The translations under genes and the position numbers were made by a program. Shown here piece after piece: positions 52,078-60,417 of a stretch of 64,000 nt of DNA. The DNA lies in the NCBI RefSeq assembly GCF_016792905.1, contig NZ_JAEULP010000016.1:1-64000 (forward strand), in the 5' to 3' direction. Origin of the DNA: Tabrizicola sp. Its GTDB lineage: Bacteria > Pseudomonadota > Alphaproteobacteria > Rhodobacterales > Rhodobacteraceae. The notes under the pieces are model-generated. The model was not told the origin of the DNA, did no database searches, and saw only the letters and a program-made list of their open reading frames with translations. Numbering within the stretch: the first letter of the stretch is position 1; each line of letters starts with the position of its first letter.

Positions 52078-52974
52078 CTAGCCAAGCTTGCTGTCGGGGT
52101 AGGCCCGCACCACATCCCAGACCAGCGCTTTCATCCACTCCTGCTGCTCGGCCGACGGCCAGCCAGGGTCTCCCCTGAGCGGAGGGATGATGCGTGGGTC
52201 GCGACCGTAGATCACTGCAAAATGTGCAAGGGAAATCAGGAACGCGCCCTTGGGGTTGACATGGATGTCGTCCTCGAAAATGTCGGTGATCGCCTTCAGC
52301 CCGGGTGCGGTCCCTGCGGCGATCTCGTCGTAGACCCTGGCCATGATCTTTGGCCCCGGGATCATCTGAACGAAGGGGCAGCCGGCCGGTCGGTTGGCGT
52401 TCACATGGTCGGCGATCTCCTGCCAGTGGACCATCTCGACGTCCAGCCTCTCGCGGAAGGGAAGCAGGCCTTCGGGCGTATCGTTGCCCTCGATCTGTCG
52501 GTCAGGACCGCTGTCCAGCGTGATCCAGGAAGCATAGAGTACCGTCTGGGCGCCCTTGCCGTGATTGCCGTTCTCCCATGCATGCGTCACCCAGGTCAGC
52601 GCCATGCCGAGCGAGTCATGCCACTGGATCGTCAACAGAACGGTGACGCGCTCGGTCAGAACCAGCAGATCGTAGTTCGCAATGTCGCGACGGGCATCGA
52701 TTTCAAGGTTCATGGAGTTGTTCCAGCGAATCTCCATCGGACTGCCTGGAATAGTGGACCGGTCGATCGCCATCCCACCCGATGCGGCCCCCCCCGCAGC
52801 CTGAACCATTGCGGTCAGCGGCCCCGGAATCGGGTCGGTCAGGCTGTGGCCGGACATCACCACACGCAGGTCGAACGGGCGTTCGCGCCCTGCGTCGGCA
52901 AAGCTTGCGCTACCCAGTGCAGGAAGGGCCGCGATTCCGGCAAGGACACTGCGGCGATCAGGAAAACGGGACAT
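52078..52974 (-). CDS. Exported SGNH-hydrolase-like protein with Tat signal
   Basis: A protein of 298 residues from the ATG at 52974. The N-terminus (FPDRRSVLAGIAALPALGSASFA) is a twin-arginine signal peptide. The mature protein begins LRVVMSGHSLTDPIPGPL, where the Ser of SGHSLTD is in the position of the SGNH nucleophile, and near the C-terminus EDDIHVNPKGAFL supplies a DxxH block V. A carbohydrate or ester hydrolase is therefore plausible, but I cannot place it in a named family. It is monocistronic, convergent with gshB and divergent from the Sel1-like gene. Confidence 0.7.
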   Translation of the reverse strand: MSRFPDRRSVLAGIAALPALGSASFADAGRERPFDLRVVMSGHSLTDPIPGPLTAMVQAAGGAASGGMAIDRSTIPGSPMEIRWNNSMNLEIDARRDIANYDLLVLTERVTVLLTIQWHDSLGMALTWVTHAWENGNHGKGAQTVLYASWITLDSGPDRQIEGNDTPEGLLPFRERLDVEMVHWQEIADHVNANRPAGCPFVQMIPGPKIMARVYDEIAAGTAPGLKAITDIFEDDIHVNPKGAFLISLAHFAVIYGRDPRIIPPLRGDPGWPSAEQQEWMKALVWDVVRAYPDSKLG

Positions 52975-53074
52975 GGAATGGCCTTTCGAGACGATGCAAT
53001 GTGGCGGGAAGCTTAGCCGCAGCATAGCGGCGGGGGAAGTCGGCTCCTCGGACTGAAGGCACCCACATGGGAAA

Positions 53075-53092
53075 ATGGTCGTGTACGACCAT
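53075..53092. promoter_or_regulatory. Inverted repeat upstream of Sel1-like gene
   Basis: ATGGTCGTGTACGACCAT is a perfect 18-base palindrome (eight-base arms, two-base spacer) between the divergent SGNH-like and Sel1-like genes. Its half-site ACGACCAT recurs in the promoters of the cytochrome c and PQQ dehydrogenase genes, so a shared regulator is possible. Confidence 0.45.
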
Positions 53093-53153
53093 GGCGGATT
53101 TGGTCGCGGCCACCACCTCACCTACACTCCATCCAAAGCAAAGCGAGAGCCCG

Positions 53154-53693
53154 ATGCGAGCGATCCTTTTTCTGTCATTGTCCGTCCTGCCAGCCCTCGC
53201 CGAACCGGTGGAAGAGGTGGGAACCCTCAACCCCGAAGAGATGACCATCGCCCGCATCCTGGACGATGTCGGCCGGGGTGAAACCAGCATGATGAATTGT
53301 GCGGCCGGCTACGGGATGACCAAGAAAGGCGACCACGACCGCGCGCGCGTTGTCTTCGAAGCCTGCGCCGCCGATGGCTGGGTCGGGGCGATGACCTGGA
53401 TGGCCCAGCTGGATGACAACGGCCTTGGCACCCCGGACGAGAATCCGGAACGCGCCGCCGGTTGGGACCGGACTGCGGCAGAAGCGGGCGATCCGGTGGG
53501 AATGTTCAACTACGGGCTCGACTTGATGCGGGGTCGTGGCGTGAAAGCGGACGAAACCGCGGGCCGCGCCCTTGTGGACCGGGCCGCTGCCGCGGGTCTT
53601 CCGGTGGCCCGGCGCCTGCAGGCGGCGAGCTATGATCTCGACGAGGTCACGCCCGATGCCGACAACTGGAAATACGAGAAGCGGCTCTACTGA
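53154..53693 (+). CDS. Secreted Sel1-like repeat protein
   Basis: A protein of 179 residues. A short signal peptide (MRAILFLSLSVLPALA) is followed by two or three Sel1-type helical repeats (GDHDRARVVFEACAADGWVGAMTWMAQLDDNGLGTPDENPERA and GDPVGMFNYGLDLMRGRGVKADETAGRALVDRAAAAG). Such repeats mediate protein contacts. It lies 76 bases upstream of pqqA on the same strand and shares the ACGACCAT-type element with the PQQ genes, suggesting a link to the quinoprotein system. No function is known. Confidence 0.75.
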   Translation: MRAILFLSLSVLPALAEPVEEVGTLNPEEMTIARILDDVGRGETSMMNCAAGYGMTKKGDHDRARVVFEACAADGWVGAMTWMAQLDDNGLGTPDENPERAAGWDRTAAEAGDPVGMFNYGLDLMRGRGVKADETAGRALVDRAAAAGLPVARRLQAASYDLDEVTPDADNWKYEKRLY

Positions 53694-53769
53694 CCCCCCT
53701 CCGAAGGTCGCATAGGCCGGGGGAAGGATTCGTGGCTTACTGATGGCATCTGATGGAGGAGGAACCCCG

Positions 53770-53865
53770 ATGCGCTGGACGAAACCGAAGGCCGTGGAAG
53801 TGCGCTGCGGCATGGAAATCAACATGTACGGCCCCGCCGAGGATGACGGGCGCACGGTCATCTGA
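53770..53865 (+). CDS. pqqA: PQQ precursor peptide PqqA
   Basis: A 31-residue peptide: MRWTKPKAVEVRCGME, then INMYGPAEDDGRTVI. GGAGGAGG ends five bases before the ATG. Glu16 and Tyr20 have the conserved E-x3-Y spacing; these two residues are cross-linked by PqqE and become the PQQ skeleton. The N-terminal WTKP is also conserved. It lies nine bases before pqqB, in the expected order pqqABCDE. Unusual points are Cys13 and a longer tail after the Tyr than in the classic 23-24 residue peptides. Confidence 0.92.
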   Translation: MRWTKPKAVEVRCGMEINMYGPAEDDGRTVI

Positions 53866-53874
53866 CCTGACGCC

Positions 53875-54765
53875 ATGATCCTGACGGTACTTGGCGCCGC
53901 TGCGGGCGGCGGGGTGCCGCAATGGAACTGCGCCTGCCGGAATTGCTCCCTGGCCCGGGCTGGCCTACTGCCACGGATGACGCAATCGTCCGTGGCCGTT
54001 TCATTGGATGGCACCGAATGGGTGGTGCTGAACGCCTCGCCCGACATCCGCGCCCAGCTTGCGGCCAGTCCGCGGTTTGCGCCATCGGTATTGCGCGGCA
54101 GCCCGGTCAAGGCGGTGGTGGTGACGAATGCCGATGTCGATCATATCGCCGGGCTGTTGTCGCTGCGCGAGGGAACGAACTTCGACCTCTGGGCGAGTGT
54201 CGAAACCCATGCCGTCCTTTCCGCCGATGCGGTGTTCGGAGTGATGGCCGAGGGCACGGTCATCCGGCGGGAAGTGGCTCTGGACATCGGATTCGGGCCA
54301 TTGCCAGGGCTGGTGGTCACGCCTTTTGCCGTGCCGGGAAAGGTGGCGTTGTTTCTGGAGGAGACAATGGGTACGGGGCACCGGATGGGTGGACAGACAG
54401 TCGGGCTGGAGATCAGCGGCAACGGCAGGCGGGCCTTCTACATCCCGGGTAGCGCAGACGTGCCGGACTGGCTGTTGACCCGCGTCGAGGGGGCAGACCT
54501 GCTGTTTTTCGATGGCACGGTGTTTGACGATGACGAAATGGTACGCGAAGGCGTGGGAACCAAGACCGGCAGCCGCATGGGTCATGTCGCAATCGGCGGG
54601 CCGGGGGGCACGCTGGAACGATTTTCGGGCAGCCGGATCGGCCGCAAGATTCTGATCCACATCAACAATACCAATCCGATCCTTCGCCCCGACAGCCCCG
54701 AACGGGAAGCCGTCCTGGCGGCGGGCTGGGACGTGGCACAGGACGGGATGGAGGTAAGCCTATGA
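53875..54765 (+). CDS. pqqB: PQQ biosynthesis protein PqqB
   Basis: A protein of 296 residues of the metallo-beta-lactamase fold. The start ILTVLGAAAGGGVPQWNCACRNC is diagnostic; the Cys residues form the structural zinc site. The metal region is TNADVDHIAGLLSLREG. PqqB is thought to act as an iron-dependent hydroxylase on the tyrosine-derived intermediate. The stop overlaps the pqqC start (ATGA). Confidence 0.96.
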   Translation: MILTVLGAAAGGGVPQWNCACRNCSLARAGLLPRMTQSSVAVSLDGTEWVVLNASPDIRAQLAASPRFAPSVLRGSPVKAVVVTNADVDHIAGLLSLREGTNFDLWASVETHAVLSADAVFGVMAEGTVIRREVALDIGFGPLPGLVVTPFAVPGKVALFLEETMGTGHRMGGQTVGLEISGNGRRAFYIPGSADVPDWLLTRVEGADLLFFDGTVFDDDEMVREGVGTKTGSRMGHVAIGGPGGTLERFSGSRIGRKILIHINNTNPILRPDSPEREAVLAAGWDVAQDGMEVSL

Positions 54766-55505
54766 CCAAGATGACGAAACCGATGGGCGCCTTCGAGGCG
54801 CGGCTGCGCCAGATCGGCGACGACCGCTATCACGACAAGCACCCGTTCCACCGGTTGCTGCATGGGGGCGGCGCGACAGTGGACCAGGTCCGCGCCTGGG
54901 TGGTGAACCGCTGGTACTACCAGTCCCGAATCCCGATGAAGGACGCGGCTTTCATGAGCCGGGTCGAGGACCCCGACCTCCGCCGCGCCTGGCGGTCCAG
55001 GATCGAGGACCATGACGGGGCCGAGGGCCGCGACGGTGGCATCCGGCGCTGGCTGAAGCTGGCGGACGCGGTGGGGCTGGACCCGGACTACGTCGCCTCG
55101 GGAGTTGGGGTGATGCCCGCGACGCGCTTCGCGGTGGACGCCTATGTGACCTACGTCCGCGAGCGGACGCTGTTGCAGGCGGTGGCCTCGTCCCTGACCG
55201 AGCTGTTCGCCCCGAAGATCCATGCCGAGCGGATTGCGGGGCTTCTGGAACACTACGATTTCGCCACACCCGAAACGATGGCCTATTTCCGCCACCGGCT
55301 GACCGAGGCGCCGAAGGACGTGGCATTCGGGCTGCAATGGGTGATCGACCATGCCGCAACGCCCGCCGATCAGGATGCGGCGGCGGCGGCTTTGACCTTC
55401 AAGACCGAGGTTCTCTGGGCGCAGCTTGACGCGCTTTGGCATGGTTATGTCCAGCCGGGGAACATCCCGCCGGGGGCCTGGCGGCCGGGCGAGGGGTTGA
55501 AGTGA
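54762..55505 (+). CDS. pqqC: Pyrroloquinoline-quinone synthase PqqC
   Basis: A protein of 247 residues, an all-helical oxidase that closes the ring and performs the final eight-electron oxidation to PQQ. Family motifs include YHDKHPFHRLLHGG, VNRWYYQSRIPMKDAAFMSR and HYDFATPETMAYFRHRL. It overlaps pqqB at its start and the GTG start of pqqD at its stop. Confidence 0.96.
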   Translation: MTKMTKPMGAFEARLRQIGDDRYHDKHPFHRLLHGGGATVDQVRAWVVNRWYYQSRIPMKDAAFMSRVEDPDLRRAWRSRIEDHDGAEGRDGGIRRWLKLADAVGLDPDYVASGVGVMPATRFAVDAYVTYVRERTLLQAVASSLTELFAPKIHAERIAGLLEHYDFATPETMAYFRHRLTEAPKDVAFGLQWVIDHAATPADQDAAAAALTFKTEVLWAQLDALWHGYVQPGNIPPGAWRPGEGLK

Positions 55506-55765
55506 CCCCCGCGCTTCCCCCCGGCGTGCGCCTGCACTGGGATGCGGTGCGGGCGTGCCATGTGCTGCTCGCCCCCGAGCGGGCACTGATGCTGGACGAG
55601 ATCGGCCATGCGATCCTCGCCCGTGTCGACGGGGTGATCGGGGTCGACACGCTGGTCGCGGGTCTTGCTGTCGATTTCGACGCTCCCGTTGCCGAGATCG
55701 GATCGGACGTGACCGAGTTCCTTGAGGGTCTCGCCCGGGAAAGGCTGGTGGACCTCCATGCCTGA
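55502..55765 (+). CDS. pqqD: PQQ peptide chaperone PqqD
   Basis: A protein of 87 residues. I chose GTG at 55502, which overlaps the pqqC stop as GTGA and gives the normal length, over the longer frame from 55436 inside pqqC. Typical motifs: LPPGVRLHWDAVRACHVLLAPERALMLDEIGHAIL and the C-terminal FLEGLARERLVDL. PqqD binds PqqA and presents it to the radical SAM enzyme PqqE. It overlaps pqqE by eight bases. Confidence 0.93.
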   Translation: MTPALPPGVRLHWDAVRACHVLLAPERALMLDEIGHAILARVDGVIGVDTLVAGLAVDFDAPVAEIGSDVTEFLEGLARERLVDLHA

Positions 55766-56861
55766 CGGCACCCGCATCATTCCGCCGCCGATCGCGATGC
55801 TGGCCGAGCTGACGCATCGCTGTCCGCTGTCCTGCCCCTATTGTTCCAATCCCCTCGACCTGGCGCAGCGCGAGTCAGAGCTGTCGGCGGAGGAGTGGTC
55901 CGAGATTTTCCGGCAGGCGGCGGCGTTGGGGGTGTTGCAGGTGCATCTGTCCGGGGGCGAACCGGCGTCGCGGCGGGACCTGGAGGTGATCGTGGCGGCT
56001 GCGCGGGGAGCCGGGCTTTACGCGAACCTGATCACCTCGGGCATCGGGCTGACGGCGGATCGGATTGCGGCGCTGGTGACGGCGGGGGTGGATCATGTCC
56101 AGTTGTCGGTGCAGGGGACAACGCCCGCTACGGCGGACCGGGTGGGGGGGTACAGGGGCGGCTTCGCCCGGAAGATGGCGGCGGCCGAGGCCCTCGCGGC
56201 GGCGGGGGTCGCACTGACCCTGAACGCGGTGATGCACCGGCACAATCTGGGGGAGTTGCCGGAGGTGTTCGATCTGGCCGAGAGGCTGGGAGCGCGGCGG
56301 GTGGAGGTGGCCTGCGTCCAGTTCCAGGGCTGGGCGCTGGAGAACCGGGCGGTGTTGCAGCCGACGCGGGAGCAGGTCGAGGAGGCGAAGCGGCTGGTGG
56401 CCGAAGCCCGCGCGCAGCGGCGGGGGCGGCTGGTGATCGACTTCGTCCCGCCAGACTACTACGCGGACCTGCCCAAGGCCTGCATGGGGGGCTGGGGGTC
56501 GACCGGCCTCAACATCGCGCCGGACGGGTCGGTGCTGCCCTGCCACGCGGCGCAGACGATTCCGGGGATGAGGTTTGCCAACGTGAAGGACACCCCGCTG
56601 GAGGAGATCTGGTATCGCGGGCCAGCCTTCGCGGCGTTCCGGGGGACGGACTGGATGCCGGAGCCCTGCCGGTCCTGCGATCGGCGGGAGGTGGATTTCG
56701 GCGGCTGCCGCTGCCAGGCGCTGGCCGTCCTTGGCGACGCCTCGGCCCCCGATCCGGTCTGCCGACGGACGCCGGGGCGGGCGCGACTCGACCTGCTTCT
56801 CGCGGCCGAGGGGAATGGCCCGGGACTGGAAGCGGCGCGGTGGCGGCGGATCGGGGGGTGA
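55758..56861 (+). CDS. pqqE: PqqA peptide cyclase (radical SAM) PqqE
   Basis: A protein of 367 residues from the ATG at 55758. The radical SAM cluster Cys22, Cys26 and Cys29 is in THRCPLSCPYCSNPLDL. The C-terminal SPASM region carries several Cys (CMGGWGS, LPCHAAQ, CRSCDRREVDFGGCRCQA) for auxiliary Fe-S clusters. It forms the Glu-Tyr carbon-carbon bond in PqqA. It is the last gene of pqqABCDE and is followed by a hairpin. Confidence 0.96.
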   Translation: MPDGTRIIPPPIAMLAELTHRCPLSCPYCSNPLDLAQRESELSAEEWSEIFRQAAALGVLQVHLSGGEPASRRDLEVIVAAARGAGLYANLITSGIGLTADRIAALVTAGVDHVQLSVQGTTPATADRVGGYRGGFARKMAAAEALAAAGVALTLNAVMHRHNLGELPEVFDLAERLGARRVEVACVQFQGWALENRAVLQPTREQVEEAKRLVAEARAQRRGRLVIDFVPPDYYADLPKACMGGWGSTGLNIAPDGSVLPCHAAQTIPGMRFANVKDTPLEEIWYRGPAFAAFRGTDWMPEPCRSCDRREVDFGGCRCQALAVLGDASAPDPVCRRTPGRARLDLLLAAEGNGPGLEAARWRRIGG

Positions 56862-56863
56862 TG

Positions 56864-56884
56864 TGTCCACAGTGGACAGATTTT
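56864..56884 (+). terminator. Likely terminator of the pqq operon
   Basis: TGTCCAC and GTGGACA (56864-56870, 56872-56878) form a short perfect stem two bases past the pqqE stop, followed by GATTTTG. The stem is short, so confidence is moderate. Confidence 0.5.
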
Positions 56885-56973
56885 GAAAACCGAATAAAAA
56901 CAATCAGTTGAGTTTTTTCATTCAGGGATTCTTAACCTCTGCGACTGGGTCGACCTGATGCGGGCAGTGCCCA

Positions 56974-57756
56974 TCAGGCCGGGGCATTCCGCACCTTGCG
57001 CAAGAGGAAAAGCGCGTAGAACAAGTTCGGCATGACGATGGTCAGCGGCACGAGATAGGCTTCCAGCGGCAGGGGGCCTTCGGGCAAGGGCTGCTGCGCT
57101 GCCTCGTAAGTCACGAGCAGAAGGCCGAAGTTCCAGAACATGTGGAACACGATCGGGGGCCAGAGCGAGCCGGTGCGCAGGAGAAGCGCGCCGAGAAGGA
57201 GGCCGGTCATCGTCGCGGCAACCGCCTGACCGGTGGCTTGCCCCAGATCGCCCATGGCGAAGACGTTCAGCACATGCACGGCGCCGAACAGAAATGCAGT
57301 GAGCAGGATCGCGGGCCACAGTCGCAGGTGGGCAGACAGCGCCCGGAAGACGATGCCCCGGAACATCCATTCCTCGGACAAGGCGACGAGGGCCGTGTTG
57401 ATCGCCAGATACCCGATGGCTCGGTCGGGCGGCAGGCCGATGGCGCAGGCCAGCGCGAAGATCGGCAGGAGCGTCAGGATCGGGAACCACATCAGCCGCA
57501 AGGCCACCCTGCCGTCCGGCCGATTGAAGCCAAGGTCGGTCCAGCGGAAGAACCGCGTGAGACACGCGAGCACCGCCAGACCCAGAACCACGTTCCAGGC
57601 GATGCCGGTCGACAGCCCGGCGATCAGTTCAGCCATGGAGGACGGGCGTTCGCGGCGCAGCGCGGCACCGACCAGGATACCTGCCACGAGCCAGATCACG
57701 AGGGACAGGCCGCCCTGGCGCAGGCGCTTGTGCGAAGGGGTGACGGAGGTATCCAT
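56974..57756 (-). CDS. CPBP family intramembrane metalloprotease
   Basis: A protein of 260 residues from the ATG at 57756 (MDTSVTPSHKRLRQ); the longer frame to 57912 has no family character. There are about seven to eight transmembrane helices. The CAAX-protease/bacteriocin-processing motifs are intact: SEEWMFRGIVFRAL (EExxxR), FLFGAVHVLN (His) and IVFHMFWNFGL (HxxxN). Substrates are unknown. It lies on the opposite strand between pqqE and the cytochrome gene, so any link to PQQ is only positional. Confidence 0.9.
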   Translation of the reverse strand: MDTSVTPSHKRLRQGGLSLVIWLVAGILVGAALRRERPSSMAELIAGLSTGIAWNVVLGLAVLACLTRFFRWTDLGFNRPDGRVALRLMWFPILTLLPIFALACAIGLPPDRAIGYLAINTALVALSEEWMFRGIVFRALSAHLRLWPAILLTAFLFGAVHVLNVFAMGDLGQATGQAVAATMTGLLLGALLLRTGSLWPPIVFHMFWNFGLLLVTYEAAQQPLPEGPLPLEAYLVPLTIVMPNLFYALFLLRKVRNAPA

Positions 57757-57851
57757 GCTGTCGCGGTCTGCCCGATGTTCTTCCGAATTGTCGCCCGGAT
57801 GGCCCCGGTCCTTCCCGCGCCAAGTCCCGCTTGCCCCGGCCACGCACTGGA

Positions 57852-57885
57852 CTACGACCATATGACCCGGTTTTCTACGACCATA
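57852..57885 (+). promoter_or_regulatory. Direct repeats CTACGACCATA upstream of cytochrome c gene
   Basis: The 11-mer CTACGACCATA occurs at 57852-57862 and 57875-57885, a 23-base period (about two helical turns), about 90-120 bases before the cytochrome c start. Such spacing suits a dimeric activator, perhaps the LuxR-type response regulator encoded at 60418. Confidence 0.5.
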
Positions 57886-57973
57886 AGGCCCCGTTCGCTT
57901 GACGCATGTCAAACCTCTTCCGGGCCAGCGAGGCGCAATTTGGCGGCGTTTTCAATCGCCAAGGAGAACCCTC

Positions 57974-58381
57974 ATGCATCGCATCGCCAACCGCTCTGTC
58001 ATTCTGGCCCTGTCGCTTCTGACCCTGACCGCACTGCAGACACTTGCCGACGACGCCGGCTCCTTCGACCAGATCAAGGTCGGGGCCGGCAAGGCGCTGT
58101 TCGAGGCGGAGTGCCGCCGCTGTCACGCCACCGATGCCAGTGACCCGAGTTACGGGCCGCTGCTGGAGGGTGTGGTCGGCCGCGAGGCTGGCACGTTCGC
58201 GGGCTATCCCTATTCCGAGGCGCTCAAGGCAGCCGGGTTCGTCTGGACCGAAGGTGCGCTCAAGGCCTGGATGGAGGACAATGACGGCTTCGTTCCCGGC
58301 ACCAAGATGCGCCATGTCGGGATCGAGGATGCGACCGTGCAGGACTTCATCCTGGCCTACCTCCAGTCGATCTCGGGGTGA
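57974..58381 (+). CDS. Periplasmic class I cytochrome c
   Basis: A protein of 135 residues from the ATG at 57974 with AAGGAG upstream. A signal peptide (MHRIANRSVILALSLLTLTALQTLA) directs it to the periplasm. The heme site is CRRCH (Cys47, Cys50, His51) and the distal ligand Met112 in PGTKMRH. It is the likely electron acceptor of the PQQ dehydrogenase encoded 125 bases downstream, and both promoters carry the ACGACCAT element. Confidence 0.92.
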   Translation: MHRIANRSVILALSLLTLTALQTLADDAGSFDQIKVGAGKALFEAECRRCHATDASDPSYGPLLEGVVGREAGTFAGYPYSEALKAAGFVWTEGALKAWMEDNDGFVPGTKMRHVGIEDATVQDFILAYLQSISG

Positions 58382-58390
58382 GGCGGGGCT

Positions 58391-58400
58391 TACGACCATT
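58391..58400 (+). promoter_or_regulatory. ACGACCAT element upstream of the PQQ dehydrogenase gene
   Basis: TACGACCATT lies about 107 bases before the PQQ dehydrogenase ATG, at a distance similar to that of the repeats before the cytochrome gene. A single half-site is weak evidence alone. Confidence 0.35.
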
Positions 58401-58506
58401 GGCCAATACCCGCCCGGCCGGATCGGTCGCAAAGTGACTATGGACAGGTGCCCGGGGGAGGGACCGGCGCGCCGTCCTGTCGCGAAAACCCGAGGGAGGG
58501 ATCCTG

Positions 58507-60270
58507 ATGAACCGTTTTGTCGCTGCCGTTTCGGCGGCCCTGATGCTTGCTGCCCCGGCTTACGCGGGGATCACCGAAGAAGACCTGGCGGGGGACAGCG
58601 CCTCGACCGGGGACGTCCTGACCAACGGGATGGGGCGCGACCTGCAACGGTTCAGCCCGCTGACGCTGATCAACAAGGACAACGTCGGAAAGATGGTTCC
58701 GGTCTGGGCCTTTTCGCTGGGCGGTGAGAAGCAGCGCGGGCAGGAAACGCAGCCCCTGGTGCATGACGGGATCATGTACATCACCGGGTCGTACAGCCGG
58801 TTGTACGCCATCGACGTCCATACCGGGAAGGAGGTCTGGCAGTTCGACGCCCGCCTGCCCGAGGGGATCCTTCCCTGCTGCGACGTGATCAACCGGGGCG
58901 CGGCGATCTATGGCGACAACATCTATTTCGGCACGCTGGATGCCCGGATCGTCGCGCTGAACCTGAAGACCGGCGACGTTGTCTGGAACAAGAAGATCGC
59001 GGAGTACAAGGAAGGCTACAGCTATACCGCGGCGCCGCTGATCGTGAACGGCCTTGTCATCACCGGCAATTCGGGTGGCGAGTTCGGCATCGTCGGCGAA
59101 GTGCAGGCGCGGAACGCCGAGACGGGCGAGCTGGTCTGGACCCGGCCGACCATCGAAGGCCACATGGGCACCTTGAACGGCAAGGAATCGACGATGACCG
59201 GGACGCTGAATGCGTCCTGGCCCGGCGATCTGTGGAAAACCGGCGGCGGGGCGACCTGGCTGGGCGGGTCCTATGACATCGAGACCAACACGATCGTCTT
59301 CGGCGCGGGCAACCCGGCGCCCTGGAACAGCTGGCTGCGCAACGCGGGCGACAAGAACGACGGGACCGGTGACAACCTCTATGCCGCCTCGCGCCTGGGG
59401 CTGGACCCGGCGACCGGCGAGATCAAGTGGCACTACCAGACGACCCCCCGCGAAGGCTGGGACTATGACGGGGTGAACGAGGTCGTCGCCTTCACCGACA
59501 AGGACGGGAACAAGAAGTTCGGCACCGCCGACCGCAACGGGTTCTTCTACGTCCTGAACCGCGAGGACGGGAAGTTCCTGAACGCCTGGCCCTTCGTGAA
59601 GGACATCACCTGGGCCAAGGGCATCGATGAGAACGGTCGCCCGATCTACAACGAGGAGAACCGTCCGGGGAACCCCGCCGGTGCGGCGGATGGCGCGAAG
59701 GGCGAGGTGGTCTTTGCCTCGCCGTCCTTCCTGGGCGGCAAGAACTGGATGCCGATGGCCTACAGCCAGCACACCGGACTTTTCTATGTGCCCTCGAACG
59801 AATGGGGCATGGACATCTGGAACGAGCCGATCACCTACAAGAAGGGCGCGGCCTATCTGGGCGCGGGCTTCACCATCAAGCCGAACTACGAGGACCATAT
59901 CGGCAGCCTCAAGGCGATCGACCCGGCAACGGGCGAGTGGAAGTGGGAATACAAGAACGAGGCCCCGCTTTGGGGGGGCGTGATGACCACGGCGGGGGGA
60001 CTGGTGTTCTTTGGCACGCCCGAGGGCGAGTTCAAGGCGCTGGATGACGAGACGGGGAAGGAGCTGTTCAGCTTCCAGACCGGGTCGGGGATCGTGGGCC
60101 AGCCCGTCACCTGGGACGAGAACGGCGAGCAGTATGTCGCGGTGGTGTCGGGCTGGGGCGGGGCAGTCCCGCTCTGGGGTGGCGAGGTTGCGAACAAGGT
60201 CAACTACCTGAATCAGGGCGGCATGGTCTGGGTGTTCAAGCTGCCGAAGGAACTGGCGATGGCGAACTGA
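58507..60270 (+). CDS. PQQ-dependent alcohol dehydrogenase, lanthanide-type (ExaF/PedH-like)
   Basis: A protein of 587 residues with a signal peptide ([20 protein letters not shown]) and an eight-bladed propeller with repeated tryptophan-docking motifs. The vicinal disulfide pair Cys124-Cys125 (LPCCDVI) of quinoprotein alcohol dehydrogenases is present. The catalytic Asp319 is followed by Tyr320 and Asp321 ([11 protein letters not shown]); in this superfamily an Asp two residues after the catalytic Asp coordinates a lanthanide instead of calcium. The active-site context resembles ethanol-type enzymes more than MxaF or XoxF. It oxidises primary alcohols in the periplasm and passes electrons to cytochrome c. 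GGAGGG precedes the ATG. Confidence 0.9.
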   Translation: MNRFVAAVSAALMLAAPAYAGITEEDLAGDSASTGDVLTNGMGRDLQRFSPLTLINKDNVGKMVPVWAFSLGGEKQRGQETQPLVHDGIMYITGSYSRLYAIDVHTGKEVWQFDARLPEGILPCCDVINRGAAIYGDNIYFGTLDARIVALNLKTGDVVWNKKIAEYKEGYSYTAAPLIVNGLVITGNSGGEFGIVGEVQARNAETGELVWTRPTIEGHMGTLNGKESTMTGTLNASWPGDLWKTGGGATWLGGSYDIETNTIVFGAGNPAPWNSWLRNAGDKNDGTGDNLYAASRLGLDPATGEIKWHYQTTPREGWDYDGVNEVVAFTDKDGNKKFGTADRNGFFYVLNREDGKFLNAWPFVKDITWAKGIDENGRPIYNEENRPGNPAGAADGAKGEVVFASPSFLGGKNWMPMAYSQHTGLFYVPSNEWGMDIWNEPITYKKGAAYLGAGFTIKPNYEDHIGSLKAIDPATGEWKWEYKNEAPLWGGVMTTAGGLVFFGTPEGEFKALDDETGKELFSFQTGSGIVGQPVTWDENGEQYVAVVSGWGGAVPLWGGEVANKVNYLNQGGMVWVFKLPKELAMAN

Positions 60271-60301
60271 CCCCCTCTGGTCAGGCCATCCGTCAAGGCC
60301 G

Positions 60302-60336
60302 CGCGCGTCCGGGGAAACCCGGGCGCGCGTGTGCTT
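60302..60336 (+). terminator. Terminator after the PQQ dehydrogenase gene
   Basis: CGCGCGTCCGGG and CCCGGGCGCGCG form a 12-base stem with one G-T wobble and a GAAA loop, followed by TGTGCTTTT. It separates the dehydrogenase from the regulator genes. Confidence 0.75.
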
Positions 60337-60417
60337 TTGCCCATAGGACTTTTGGCCTGTATCGGGCGGGGGCGGCGCGCGATACTCTTGGCCAAGACCC
60401 AACCCGGAAGGCGCATG

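Noticed and set aside
58507-60270. Methanol dehydrogenase XoxF or MxaF
   Set aside because: The [11 protein letters not shown] active-site context resembles ethanol-type quinoproteins, and no XoxG/XoxJ- or MxaJ-like gene follows; instead a terminator and regulators do.
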